DNA from: Bordetella sp. 02P26C-1
GTDB lineage: Bacteria > Pseudomonadota > Gammaproteobacteria > Burkholderiales > Burkholderiaceae_B
Assembly (NCBI RefSeq): GCF_009763255.1
Contig: NZ_WSJB01000016.1
Coordinates: 40,039-104,038 of the forward strand
DNA: 64,000 nt
Direction: 5' to 3'
Under the pieces are notes generated by a model. It saw only the letters and a program-made list of their open reading frames with translations. It searched no databases and was not told where the DNA came from. Below are positions 7,774 through 16,942 of this stretch, in pieces; within the stretch, counting starts at the first letter, position 1, and every line of letters begins with the position of its first letter. Made by a program: the position numbers and the translations under genes.

Positions 7774-10246
7774 CGCTTCTCTCACCGGTACCGTCATGGA
7801 ACATTCTTCTGCCGCTTTGCCCACGTACACTGGTCTGCGCCTCGCTTTCATGTTGGCGATGGCAGGTGCCATCGCGGGTTGCGCCGCTCCGTCCGGCACA
7901 GTCGGTGACAACAAGGAGACGACACCGTTAATCGTGTACACCTCGACGGGGTCGGCATGGCGGGAAGTGCCCGCTACGCCAACGGAGCCAGCGCCAAATC
8001 GCAGCCGTGCGGACACGCCGCCCAGGCGTTCCTATGAACCGGCGCCGCCACGCAGCGTACGACCGCAGGCCATGGCGCCCAGCAGCCCCGGCACAAGTGC
8101 TGGCGCGGCAGACGGCGACACCATGCTGAACTTCAATGATGTCGATTTGCAAAGCGTCATTCGAGCGCTGGCGCACTTCACCGGCCGAAACTTTGTGGTC
8201 GATCCTCGCGTCAAGGGCAAGCTGACCTTGGTGTCGGAACAGCCGGTGAATCGCGCTACGGCATACTCAATGCTATTGAGCGCGCTGCGTATGCAGGGAT
8301 ATTCGGTGGTGGAGTCTGACGGCGTCACGCGTGTTGTGCCGGAAGCCGAGGCCAAGGTGCAAGGCATGTCGGTGACCAGTGGCCCAACCACTGCGCCTCA
8401 GCCGCACAGTGGAGAGCTGATTACCCGCGTTTTTCAGCTGCGTTATGAAAACGCCGCCAATCTGATGCCGGTGCTGCGGCCTATGATCGCACCGAATAAT
8501 GCCATCAATGTTTATCCAGCCAACAACACATTGGTGATCACCGATTATGCCGACAACCTCAGTCGGATCGCCGATGTGATTGCCAGCATTGATACGCCCG
8601 ATTCGTTCAGCACCGATATCGTGCCGGTCCAGCACGGCATCGCCTCGGATGTCGCTGGGCTGGTGTCGCAAATGCTGAATGCTCCCGGCTCGCCTCGTGG
8701 GTCTCAACCCATTAGCGTCGTGGCCGATCCGCGCAGCAACTCCATCTTGTTGCGTGCGAGTAGTCCGGAAAAATTGGCCCAGGCGCGCACGCTCATCTAT
8801 CGTATCGATAGCCCTGACACGCGCGCGGGCAATCTGCATGTGGTGTATCTGCGCAATGCCCAGGCCAGCCAGCTTGCCGAGGTGTTGCGAGGTGTCTTGA
8901 GCGGACAGAACGCCGAGCGCGGAGCGCAGTCGGGCGAGATAGCGATGAATCCGGCGACCAGCGGATCGCCGTCATCGCCCGCGCCCACGTCGATGGCGGG
9001 CCTGGACCGGAATGCCTCGCTTTCTGACTCTGGCTCTAGCCTCGCCAATATGGGCATGGAGTCGTCCGTCAGCACACGGCCGGTGGCATTCACCGCTGGC
9101 GGCGCCACGGTGCAAGCCGATCCCACCACCAACACGCTGCTGATTTCCGCACCGCCGCCGCTGTACCGCAGCTTGCGCGAAGTCATCGACCAGCTCGATC
9201 AACGGCGTGCGCAAGTGCTGGTGGAAAGCTTGATTGTCGAGGTGACCGACGAGAACAAGGCGATGTTTGGCGTGCAGTGGATGACTGGCGGCAACGGTCT
9301 CGGTTCGGACGGATCGACCTTTCTCGGCGGTACCAATTGGGATGGCAGCGGTCTGAATCCGAACGGCGCGACCACGATCGATGCGCTGGCGCAGGGGTTG
9401 ACGTTAGGCGTGGTCAAGGGATCGGTGAACGTGCTTGGCAAAGAGATCATCAACCTCAGTGTGCTGGCCCGCGCGTTGGAGTCCACTGGGGGCGCGAATA
9501 TTCTGTCCACGCCGAACCTGTTGACGCTGGATAACGAAGCGGCCAGCATCATGGTGGGGCGCACGGTGCCCTTCGTGACGGGACGCTACACCACCTCGGG
9601 CGATGGCGCGAGCAATCCCTTTCAGACGGTGTCGCGCGAAGATGTCGGCCTCACGCTGCGCATTCGTCCACAGATCTCAGAGGGCGGCACGGTCAAGCTC
9701 GCACTCTATCAAGAGGTGAGCAGTATCGACACCGCCGCATCGACTACCGCCGGTGGGCTGGTCACCCGCAAGCGGGCGCTCGAGACGAACGTGCTGGTCG
9801 ATGATAGCCAGATCATCGTGTTGGGGGGATTGATCGAGGACTCGATTGCCGATACCACCAACGCCGTGCCCATTCTGAGCAAGATTCCTCTGTTGGGCAG
9901 CCTCTTTCGCTATGAGAGCCGCAGCCGTACCAAGACCAACCTGATGGTGTTCTTGCGGCCGCATATTTTACGCAGTTCGCAAGACAATGCCAGCATTACG
10001 CTGGACCGCTACAACCATATGCGTGCCATGCAGAATGGTCTGCCGGAGCGTTCTACGTGGTTTGCACCCAACCTGGGTTCGAGCGTGCTGCCGGAGATCA
10101 CGCGCAACCCTGGTACGGGCTTGTTGGATTTGCGTAGTGAAGACGCTGCGCCCGCGACACCGCCAGAACCCGCGGTCAAGGTTCAGCCCATACCGCCTGT
10201 CAGCGCCAATGTGCCGCGCGCGGCTAACGGGAGCGAACCCCTGTGA
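7745..10246 (+). CDS. gspD: Secretin GspD
   Basis: An 833-residue outer-membrane secretin, the gated pore through which T2SS substrates leave the cell. A lipobox-like AIAGC at Cys46 ends the signal peptide. An N0 domain ([20 protein letters not shown]), N1-N3 repeats and a Ser/Gly/Pro-rich loop in N3 come next. The C-terminal secretin domain contains [10 protein letters not shown] and VLGGLIEDS. The start at 7745 overlaps gspN by 29 bases; an ATG at 7796 (residue 18) would give a more ordinary signal peptide but has no ribosome-binding site. If Cys46 is lipidated the secretin may reach the outer membrane without a separate pilotin; none was seen here. Confidence 0.96.
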   Translation: MIKRSSAYASASLTGTVMEHSSAALPTYTGLRLAFMLAMAGAIAGCAAPSGTVGDNKETTPLIVYTSTGSAWREVPATPTEPAPNRSRADTPPRRSYEPAPPRSVRPQAMAPSSPGTSAGAADGDTMLNFNDVDLQSVIRALAHFTGRNFVVDPRVKGKLTLVSEQPVNRATAYSMLLSALRMQGYSVVESDGVTRVVPEAEAKVQGMSVTSGPTTAPQPHSGELITRVFQLRYENAANLMPVLRPMIAPNNAINVYPANNTLVITDYADNLSRIADVIASIDTPDSFSTDIVPVQHGIASDVAGLVSQMLNAPGSPRGSQPISVVADPRSNSILLRASSPEKLAQARTLIYRIDSPDTRAGNLHVVYLRNAQASQLAEVLRGVLSGQNAERGAQSGEIAMNPATSGSPSSPAPTSMAGLDRNASLSDSGSSLANMGMESSVSTRPVAFTAGGATVQADPTTNTLLISAPPPLYRSLREVIDQLDQRRAQVLVESLIVEVTDENKAMFGVQWMTGGNGLGSDGSTFLGGTNWDGSGLNPNGATTIDALAQGLTLGVVKGSVNVLGKEIINLSVLARALESTGGANILSTPNLLTLDNEAASIMVGRTVPFVTGRYTTSGDGASNPFQTVSREDVGLTLRIRPQISEGGTVKLALYQEVSSIDTAASTTAGGLVTRKRALETNVLVDDSQIIVLGGLIEDSIADTTNAVPILSKIPLLGSLFRYESRSRTKTNLMVFLRPHILRSSQDNASITLDRYNHMRAMQNGLPERSTWFAPNLGSSVLPEITRNPGTGLLDLRSEDAAPATPPEPAVKVQPIPPVSANVPRAANGSEPL

Positions 10247-11664
10247 AGCCGCGCATTCCTTATGCCTGGGCGCGGGCGCAGCGCGTGCTGCTGGAAACGT
10301 CGACGGCAGCGGGAGTTCGGCTGACGATCTCGGAACTGACGCCCGCCTGGGCGCTTGCCGAGATTCGCCGTTGCCATGGTGAACTGCCTCACCAGGTGGT
10401 GGCGGACACCGAGTTGGATCTTATGTTGACTGCCGCTTATGCCAAGACGGGCGACGCGGCCACCATCGTGGACGAGGCGGCCAGCGAAGTGGATCTGGAT
10501 CGACTCATGCAGGAAATCCCCGCAGTCGAGGACCTGCTTGATTCGCAAGACGATGCGCCGATCATCCGCATGATCAACGCGCTATTTACGCAGGCTAGCC
10601 GCGACGGTGCGAGCGATATCCACCTCGAAATCTTCGAGACGCATTCGATGGTACGTTACCGCGTTGACGGTATGCTGCGCGATATCGTCAGTCCGCAACG
10701 CGCGCTACACAATGCGCTGGTGTCGCGCATCAAGATCATGGCTCACCTCGACATTGCTGAAAAGCGATTGCCCCAGGATGGCCGTATCGCGTTACGCGTC
10801 GGCGGCCGTCCCATCGATGTACGGGTCTCGACATTGCCGACGGGGCACGGCGAGCGCGCCGTGCTGCGCTTGCTGGAAAAAGGCAAGGGGCAAAACGACC
10901 TCGATCATCTCGGCATGGCCGAGGACGTGCGTGCGCAACTCGATGCGTTGATTCATCGTCCGCATGGGATTGTGCTGGTCACTGGCCCCACAGGTAGCGG
11001 CAAGAGTACGACCCTATACGCGGCCATAGGACGACTCGATACCAATACGACCAACATCCTCACCGTCGAGGACCCGATTGAATATGACTTGCCCGGTGTC
11101 GGGCAAACGCAGGTCAATAGCAAAATCAACCTGAGTTTCGCCACGGCATTGCGCGCCATTCTGCGACAGGATCCGGATGTCATCATGATCGGGGAAATCC
11201 GCGATCTGGAGACCGCGCGCATCGCAGTGCAGGCGTCGCTTACCGGGCACTTGGTGCTGGCTACCTTGCACACCAATGACGCGGTCTCCGCGGTGACACG
11301 CTTGATCGATATGGGGGTGGAGCCCTTTCTACTGGCCTCGACCCTGCAAGGCGTGCTGGCACAACGCCTCGTGCGCAAGCTTTGCCCGCAATGCAAGACG
11401 CGTTGCGATGTCACGGGTAGCTGGTTGCATCAGGGCTGCCCGGCATGCAATCACACGGGCTTCAGTGGCCGCACGGGCATACACGAGTTGTTTTGCGTGG
11501 ACGATGCGGCCCGCGCCTTGATCCATGATGGCAGTGACGAACAGGCCTTACGGCAGGCAGCCTTGCATAGTGGCATGCGCAGCCTGCATGAAGACGGGTG
11601 GCGCTGGGTGGAGCAAGGCGTGACCACCGTGGCCGAGATATCACGCGTGACGAATGAATCCTAA
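10243..11664 (+). CDS. gspE: T2SS assembly ATPase GspE
   Basis: A 473-residue cytoplasmic hexameric ATPase that powers pseudopilus assembly. Landmarks: Walker A GPTGSGKS at 248-255, the Asp box around [11 protein letters not shown], Walker B near [10 protein letters not shown], the His box [10 protein letters not shown], and a zinc-binding module CPQC...CPAC (Cys381, 384, 399, 402) before GRTGIHE. It starts with GTG in a four-base overlap with gspD. The N-terminal GspL-binding domain is shorter than in the longest homologues but within range. Confidence 0.97.
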   Translation: MKPRIPYAWARAQRVLLETSTAAGVRLTISELTPAWALAEIRRCHGELPHQVVADTELDLMLTAAYAKTGDAATIVDEAASEVDLDRLMQEIPAVEDLLDSQDDAPIIRMINALFTQASRDGASDIHLEIFETHSMVRYRVDGMLRDIVSPQRALHNALVSRIKIMAHLDIAEKRLPQDGRIALRVGGRPIDVRVSTLPTGHGERAVLRLLEKGKGQNDLDHLGMAEDVRAQLDALIHRPHGIVLVTGPTGSGKSTTLYAAIGRLDTNTTNILTVEDPIEYDLPGVGQTQVNSKINLSFATALRAILRQDPDVIMIGEIRDLETARIAVQASLTGHLVLATLHTNDAVSAVTRLIDMGVEPFLLASTLQGVLAQRLVRKLCPQCKTRCDVTGSWLHQGCPACNHTGFSGRTGIHELFCVDDAARALIHDGSDEQALRQAALHSGMRSLHEDGWRWVEQGVTTVAEISRVTNES

Positions 11665-11684
11665 TCCAGCGTTTACGAGACAGC

Positions 11685-12896
11685 ATGCCAGCGTTCCGAT
11701 ATGAAGCCAGCGACGTTCAAGGACGCGTTCAGAACGGCCTCATCGAGGCGGAAAACGAACGCATGGCCAGACAGGCCTTGCGAGGGCGCGGACTCTTGCC
11801 TCTGACCTTAAAAGCCGCGCATCCCGCAGCTTCTTCAAAGAGCGCGTTACGTACACACCGGCGGATCAAGGACGCCGAACTGTGCTGGATGACGCGGCAG
11901 CTGGCGAGCTTGCTGGGCGCGGGGCTGCCGCTGGATACCGCGCTGAGTGCCACACTGGAACAAGCGCAAGGCCGCCATTTGACCGACGTGTTGGCCAGTG
12001 TCCGGGCCGATGTGCGCTCGGGACACCGGCTCGGGCAGGCGTTCGCCGCGCATCCGGTCGAGTTCCCCGCCATCTATCGCGCCCTCATCGATGCGGGCGA
12101 AGCATCGGGCGATTTGTCGCGGGTCATGGAGAATCTCGCGGACTATCTGGAGTCGCGCAGCAGCCTGCGTAACAAGGTGCTCACGGCGTTTATCTATCCC
12201 GCCATTGTGACGCTGGTATCGATCGGGATCGTGGTGTTTTTGTTGAGTTATGTCGTCCCACAGGTGGTGGGCGCATTCAGTCAAACGAATCAGACATTGC
12301 CGCTATTGACGCGCTTTATGCTGGCCGCGAGCGATGCTGTGCGGGAATGGGGGCCGCAGGCAGCGCTGGGCGTGGCGATCGCGCTCGGGCTGTGGCGTTG
12401 GCAGCTACGGCGGCCACAGGTCAAGCTATCTTGGCATGCCACCATTCTGAGATTGCCCGTGGTGGGTTATTTTGTCTCTGGCGTGAATACGGCGCGCTAT
12501 GCGGCGACACTGGCGATCCTGACGGGCGGCGGCGTGCCGCTCCTGGCCGCACTGGAAGCCGCCGGCCGCACGCTGAGCAATGCAAAGCTGCGACAGGCCG
12601 CCGATGACGCCACGCAACGTGTGCGGGCAGGGAGTCCGCTGGCGGCCGCATTACAAGCGCAGCGGACGTTTCCCGCGCTCTTGACCTATCTCGTCAGTAG
12701 CGGTGAGCGCACGGGGGAGCTGCCGGCCATGTTGCAGCGTGCCTCGCAGACCTTGTCGGCACAGTTAGAGAGACGCGCGATGGCCATGACCGCGCTGCTC
12801 GAGCCATTGATGATTCTGATCATGGGCGCGATCGTGCTTGTCATCGTGCTAGCGGTGATGATGCCGATCATCGAGATCAATCAGATGAGTTTCTAA
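11685..12896 (+). CDS. gspF: T2SS inner-membrane protein GspF
   Basis: A 403-residue polytopic protein with two GspF repeats: the first around LLGAGLPLDTALSATLEQ and LIDAGEASGDLSRVMENLADYLE, the second around ILTGGGVPLLAALEAAGRTL and SSGERTGELPAMLQRASQ. Three membrane segments lie near residues 170-195, 215-235 and 370-398. GspF is the platform core contacted by GspE. It closes the operon; its stop is only four bases from the stop of the convergent formylglycine-generating enzyme gene. Confidence 0.97.
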   Translation: MPAFRYEASDVQGRVQNGLIEAENERMARQALRGRGLLPLTLKAAHPAASSKSALRTHRRIKDAELCWMTRQLASLLGAGLPLDTALSATLEQAQGRHLTDVLASVRADVRSGHRLGQAFAAHPVEFPAIYRALIDAGEASGDLSRVMENLADYLESRSSLRNKVLTAFIYPAIVTLVSIGIVVFLLSYVVPQVVGAFSQTNQTLPLLTRFMLAASDAVREWGPQAALGVAIALGLWRWQLRRPQVKLSWHATILRLPVVGYFVSGVNTARYAATLAILTGGGVPLLAALEAAGRTLSNAKLRQAADDATQRVRAGSPLAAALQAQRTFPALLTYLVSSGERTGELPAMLQRASQTLSAQLERRAMAMTALLEPLMILIMGAIVLVIVLAVMMPIIEINQMSF

Positions 12897-12900
12897 AAGA

Positions 12901-14043
12901 TCAGCGCGATGGCGATGCGCTGGGAGGTTTGGCATCGCTCACGAGGCGAAATCCCACGTGCGACATCGGGCTATAAGGGTCGGCGCCTTGGCGCGCACTT
13001 GGCCGATACGACAGGCAGTAGTTGTCGTTGCAGAGAAAGGACCCACCGCGGATGACCCGTTTTGGCGCAGTAGCAGGGACGCCGGGATCAGACGGATCGA
13101 AGGATTGCGTGGGGCCTTTAGGATTGTCGATGTCGGTCTTTTGACGAGCCTGGCTCGCAAAGTAATCGGCGCGATACCAGTCGGCGACCCATTGCCAGGC
13201 ATTGCCCGTCATATCGTGCAGCCCGTAACCATTCGCGGGGAAGGTTTCCGCCGGCACCGTCGCGTTGGCGCCGCCCGCAGCGGGGCTGACCACGGGAAAG
13301 CGCTGTGCTTTCGTATCCCAGTAGTTCGCCATACGTTGGCCCTCGGGTTCCAGCTCATCGCCCCACACATAAGTCGCCTGTTCGAGTCCGCCGCGCGCGG
13401 CATACTCCCATTCCGCTTCGGTGGGCAGGCGTTTGCCCGCCCACTTGGCATAGGCCGATGCGTCGACATAGCTCACCTGGACCACGGGATGGTCGCCCTT
13501 GCCGGCGATGCTGCTGCCGGGCCCTTGTGGCTGACGCCAGTTTGCACCGGGGATGTAGCGCCACCAGCTTGCATAATTGGCCAGATTCACGGGCGCCTGA
13601 GTGCCAACAAAGACCATGGCACCGGGTACCAGCACGCCCACCGGCGGGCGAGGTGTGCCGGGTGGCAGTTGGACTCGCACGGTCTCCCAATCCGGCACTT
13701 GCTCGGCCGTGGTGACATACCCGGTCTCGCGCACGAACCGCGCAAACTGGTCGTTCGTCACATGCGTGACGTCCATCCAAAATCCGTTGACGCGAACGGG
13801 GTGTGCCGGACGTTCATTGGGTTGCGCAAGCTTGCTATCGCTACCCATTAAAAATCTGCCCGGCGGCACCCAGGCCATGTTTATCGGCCCGTTGATGCCA
13901 TCCCCGATGGTGATGGTGTGAGGGACAGGCACGCTGTTCGCGTCGCGGCTCCAAAGCGCCGTCCCCGCCCATGCCAGCGCCGCCAGAACCACGCCCACGC
14001 CCGCCACGCTGGCAGCGAGCTTGCCTCGTTTAGTAAACGCCAT
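12901..14043 (-). CDS. Membrane-anchored formylglycine-generating enzyme (SUMF1/FGE family)
   Basis: A 380-residue FGE-sulfatase domain protein behind a single N-terminal membrane segment (residues about 9-31), so the catalytic domain should face the periplasm. The family pattern is complete: MAWVPPGRFLMGS, RLPTEAEWEYAARGG, GLHDMTGNAWQWVADWY and, most telling, RGGSFLCNDNYCLSYRPSAR, in which Cys338 and Cys343 correspond to the two copper-binding catalytic cysteines of aerobic FGE. Many SUMF1-like proteins lack these cysteines; this one should therefore be a true enzyme that oxidises the sulfatase active-site cysteine to formylglycine using O2. The start overlaps the sulfatase stop by 14 bases, which suggests translational coupling. 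Confidence 0.9.
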   Translation of the reverse strand: MAFTKRGKLAASVAGVGVVLAALAWAGTALWSRDANSVPVPHTITIGDGINGPINMAWVPPGRFLMGSDSKLAQPNERPAHPVRVNGFWMDVTHVTNDQFARFVRETGYVTTAEQVPDWETVRVQLPPGTPRPPVGVLVPGAMVFVGTQAPVNLANYASWWRYIPGANWRQPQGPGSSIAGKGDHPVVQVSYVDASAYAKWAGKRLPTEAEWEYAARGGLEQATYVWGDELEPEGQRMANYWDTKAQRFPVVSPAAGGANATVPAETFPANGYGLHDMTGNAWQWVADWYRADYFASQARQKTDIDNPKGPTQSFDPSDPGVPATAPKRVIRGGSFLCNDNYCLSYRPSARQGADPYSPMSHVGFRLVSDAKPPSASPSR

Positions 14044-16213
14044 ACGAAGGCGGGCAGGTGGTGTTCAGGTTATTTTGGACAATCGTCTCGTCCACATGGT
14101 TGGTCAGCCCGTCGAGCATGCCATTGACGAAAAAGTCGTAGACACTGGACAGGCCCCAGTTTTGCGCGATCTTGCGCCAGTTCTCCAGGTCCTGGGCATT
14201 GACGACGCCGTCGCGGTTGCCATCACCGGGGCATGCTGGCTCCGAGGCCAGCATGCGATCCATGGTCGCGCGCAGCTCGTCATAGATGGCCAACGTGTTG
14301 GCATCAGGATTGTTCACCAACAGATTCCGATCCGGCGTATCGAGCAGCGGCACGGGGACTGCTTGGTTGATCTCGTACAGCTCATCGACCACGTCGGTCT
14401 TGCGGCCCTGGGTTGTCGGATCGAAATTCTGGGTGGTGTTGCGCACGAGTTTGTACTGATCGTTGCGCACCGCGATGGAGGTCTCCGGCATGATGTCCAC
14501 CATGTCGCGGCCGGCGTTGTAGAGCGCGCGATTGACGTCTGCGCACATCTTATAACCCTCACCATCGTTTGGAATCACCGATGCGTCGGTATAACCCGGG
14601 CCCCAATAGACGCCCTGATTGTCTTCGCACACACCTTTGCTCGTTGGAATTTGCGTGCAGGTCGTGTTGATCACGCACGGCGCGTTTCGGCCACCATTGG
14701 CCTGATAGTTCACGCCGCCCATCGTAAAGTTGATATTGCGCAAGCTCGATTGCTCGGGATTGCTCAGGTATGGCAGTAGCGCAACGGAGTCCACGGTGCG
14801 CGGTACTTCCTTATGCACATCCAGGCCCGCGATTTCACCGAAGAACTGATACAGATCCACCGCATTGACCATGTGGTCCACTTGGCGGCCGGGCTGCACG
14901 ACTTGAGGGCCGGCGACGATCAGCGGATCCCACACCCCGGTTTGATATGCGGTGCCCTTGGCTTGCGATCCCACAAAAGGCAGCTTCACGGCCGATCCCA
15001 ACGTGCCGTTATCGCCCACGATGACGATCACCGTGTTCGAGGCATTCGGATCGTAGATCAAGCTGCCATCCGGAGCGCGGCTCGCCAGACCGGTTTCGAC
15101 CAAGATGCGGCCGAACTCCTTATCCATGGCCTCGGTCATCTGGTTCTGCAGCTGGCGACCGGTCGCGGTTGCCTGGCAGCTCCACCCATCAGACGCGAAA
15201 TCCTCGGGGCCATCGACCAGCGACCCAGGGGGTTGTTGCCACGGCGTATGCGCGGCGCTGAAGCTGACCGTGGCCATCCACGGTTTGGCGCCGGACCGGG
15301 ACTTGATCCATTCGATGGCGGCATCGGCTTCGGTGGTGGTGCGATACTGGCGCGAGCGTGGATCGCTCAGCGGCACTTGTTCCAGATGGTCGCCATCAAT
15401 GATGACCAGCGGGGACACGTAGTAGCCGTTTTCGCGATTGAAATTCAGGTTCGACGGCGGCGTGCCGCAGGTTTCATCTGGCACAAAGATCCCGCCCGAA
15501 CTCAGACACTGCAGCCCTGCGGCATCTTGGGATAAGGCGGTACGCGTGATTTCGCGGCAACTGTTGTCGGCCTGATAGCAGGCGCCAGAGTCCGTGCCGC
15601 CCGCATGTTTGCCGGGAACAAATCCGCAGGAATACGTGCTCTCCGCGGCGATCCCGCCCGCCGTCGTATCGATCGACCCCGGCAAACCGCCAATCCACCC
15701 ATAGAAGTAATCCCAGCCCAAGACGCGAGGCGTCATGTTTTCGGCTTCGTTATTCTCGGGCCCCGCCAAATGAAACTTGCCGAACATGCCGTTCTCATAC
15801 CCGGCGCGTTTAAGCAGTTTCGGCACCGTCACGTCATAAGGCGAGACTTGTGAGTTCGCCAAATCATTCGGGCCGATGGCCTGATAGATATTCGTGCGGA
15901 ACGGATAGCGCCCGACAAAAAAGGAAGCGCGCCCAGGGGAGCATTCCGGCATGGACCACGTGTTATGAAACCGCAGTCCTGCATTGGCAACCGCACCGAT
16001 ATTGGGCAGCTTTGGCGGCGTGGCGCCACCGTATCCAAACGCGGCCATCTGATCGATGCCGACGTCGTCCATGATCATGAACAGAATGTTGGACGCCTGA
16101 GGCGGGCTCGGCGCGGGATCTGACTCATGATGGGAGCCACCGCCATCGCATCCGGCAAGAGCGAGCGCAATCAATCCTGCCAGCGGCAGTGAACATAGCC
16201 TATTTTTCAACAT
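14030..16213 (-). CDS. Lipoprotein sulfatase (Cys type) with C-terminal dockerin-like segment
   Basis: A 727-residue exported sulfatase. The signal peptide ends in a lipobox, LALAGC (Cys22), and a Ser/Pro/Asp-rich linker follows. The alkaline-phosphatase-fold domain begins with NILFMIMDDVG, where Asp49 and Asp50 should bind calcium. The sulfatase motif is CSPGR at 91-95, so Cys91 is the residue expected to become formylglycine. Residues 664-708 near the end hold two EF-hand-like loops: D664-N666-D668-G669-N672-D675 and a weaker N697-M699-D701-G702-N705-D708, like a type I dockerin. The many Cys pairs suggest disulfides outside the cytoplasm. Substrate unknown; the dedicated FGE follows directly. 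Confidence 0.9.
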   Translation of the reverse strand: MLKNRLCSLPLAGLIALALAGCDGGGSHHESDPAPSPPQASNILFMIMDDVGIDQMAAFGYGGATPPKLPNIGAVANAGLRFHNTWSMPECSPGRASFFVGRYPFRTNIYQAIGPNDLANSQVSPYDVTVPKLLKRAGYENGMFGKFHLAGPENNEAENMTPRVLGWDYFYGWIGGLPGSIDTTAGGIAAESTYSCGFVPGKHAGGTDSGACYQADNSCREITRTALSQDAAGLQCLSSGGIFVPDETCGTPPSNLNFNRENGYYVSPLVIIDGDHLEQVPLSDPRSRQYRTTTEADAAIEWIKSRSGAKPWMATVSFSAAHTPWQQPPGSLVDGPEDFASDGWSCQATATGRQLQNQMTEAMDKEFGRILVETGLASRAPDGSLIYDPNASNTVIVIVGDNGTLGSAVKLPFVGSQAKGTAYQTGVWDPLIVAGPQVVQPGRQVDHMVNAVDLYQFFGEIAGLDVHKEVPRTVDSVALLPYLSNPEQSSLRNINFTMGGVNYQANGGRNAPCVINTTCTQIPTSKGVCEDNQGVYWGPGYTDASVIPNDGEGYKMCADVNRALYNAGRDMVDIMPETSIAVRNDQYKLVRNTTQNFDPTTQGRKTDVVDELYEINQAVPVPLLDTPDRNLLVNNPDANTLAIYDELRATMDRMLASEPACPGDGNRDGVVNAQDLENWRKIAQNWGLSSVYDFFVNGMLDGLTNHVDETIVQNNLNTTCPPSYGVY

Positions 16214-16465
16214 GCCCTCTATCGGCTAGAACTGCACAATATCCGGGCCGACGCCTGCTTCCGACGACTTCCCCTGTTTATTTTTTGAATCAATTTGGAG
16301 CAGAAGTTTACCGGAGGGGGGGCAATAAGGCACGTCAAAAAAGGTTTTTTCTTGGGAGCGCCAGGCTATACCCAGGTCTAGTCCCGCACGGGCGCCCGGC
16401 ATTTGAAGGCGTTGCAGGGCATTGCCTGCGCGAGCTGCCACTACGCAGCCAGCGCAGTGCCGACA
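16214..16465. other. Spacer between sulfatase and YbjN-like gene
   Basis: This 252-base stretch holds no convincing gene. The part next to the sulfatase is AT-richer and should contain its promoter. An A6-GG-T6 dyad lies near 16337-16351. An imperfect inverted repeat (GGCATTGCCTGCGC with GCGCAGTGCC, about 16421-16460) directly follows the YbjN-like stop and may end that operon. Confidence 0.4.
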
Positions 16466-16912
16466 TTACCCCTGATTCGAAAACTCACGCATGATGCGCG
16501 CAAACTCGTCGGCCGCGTTATTGATCATGCGGATATAGCGCACGAATAAACCGCTGGGCAGTTGCGGGTCCGTTGCCGAAATCAGGAACTCGGTCGTCAC
16601 AATGATGTTGTCATTGGCACTGTTGGCATGGATCTTCGCGCCCTTGCAGCGGCCATTCACCATGGAGATAGCTTGCAGAGCGGCAGCGAATTCTTCGTCG
16701 CTTTCCAACGGCCAGAAATTCGGAAACACCAGGCGCACGAAATCGGGGTCGTCGGCATCGGCGATCAGGATGTAGTTGCGGCCTTCGACCTTGAAGATCA
16801 GGTCGGCCGTCTGCGCGGAGTCATCCCATTGGGCCTGCCCACGGTTAAAGCCCTCGCTGTCGAGCAAGGTCTGGAAATACTGGGTCAAGCCCTCGGCAAT
16901 ACTGCGGCTCAT
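16466..16912 (-). CDS. YbjN-like small cytoplasmic protein
   Basis: A 148-residue protein without signal peptide or membrane segment. The pattern (SIAEGLTQYFQTLLDSEGF at the N-terminus, then alternating strands such as YILIADADDPDFVRLVFPNF and a C-terminal amphipathic helix with MINNAADEFARIM) resembles the YbjN/type III secretion chaperone-like fold. Assignment is by general resemblance only. It is the last of three same-strand genes with the AAA protease and the four-TM protein, 30 bases after the latter, so a role as adaptor or substrate binder for that machine is a hypothesis. Confidence 0.6.
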   Translation of the reverse strand: MSRSIAEGLTQYFQTLLDSEGFNRGQAQWDDSAQTADLIFKVEGRNYILIADADDPDFVRLVFPNFWPLESDEEFAAALQAISMVNGRCKGAKIHANSANDNIIVTTEFLISATDPQLPSGLFVRYIRMINNAADEFARIMREFSNQG

Positions 16913-16942
16913 ACTGGGTGCTCCTGTGAAAAAAGCGGGGTT

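Noticed and set aside
12958..13851. Long plus-strand frame opposite the formylglycine-generating enzyme gene
   Set aside because: The minus-strand protein has every family motif; the opposite frame has none.
16390..16465. CASCHY (a CXXCH heme motif) in one plus-strand frame between the sulfatase and the YbjN-like gene
   Set aside because: The frame has a stop just upstream, no signal peptide and no second cytochrome feature. The same bases form an inverted repeat after the YbjN-like gene. A decayed cytochrome gene is possible but unsupported.
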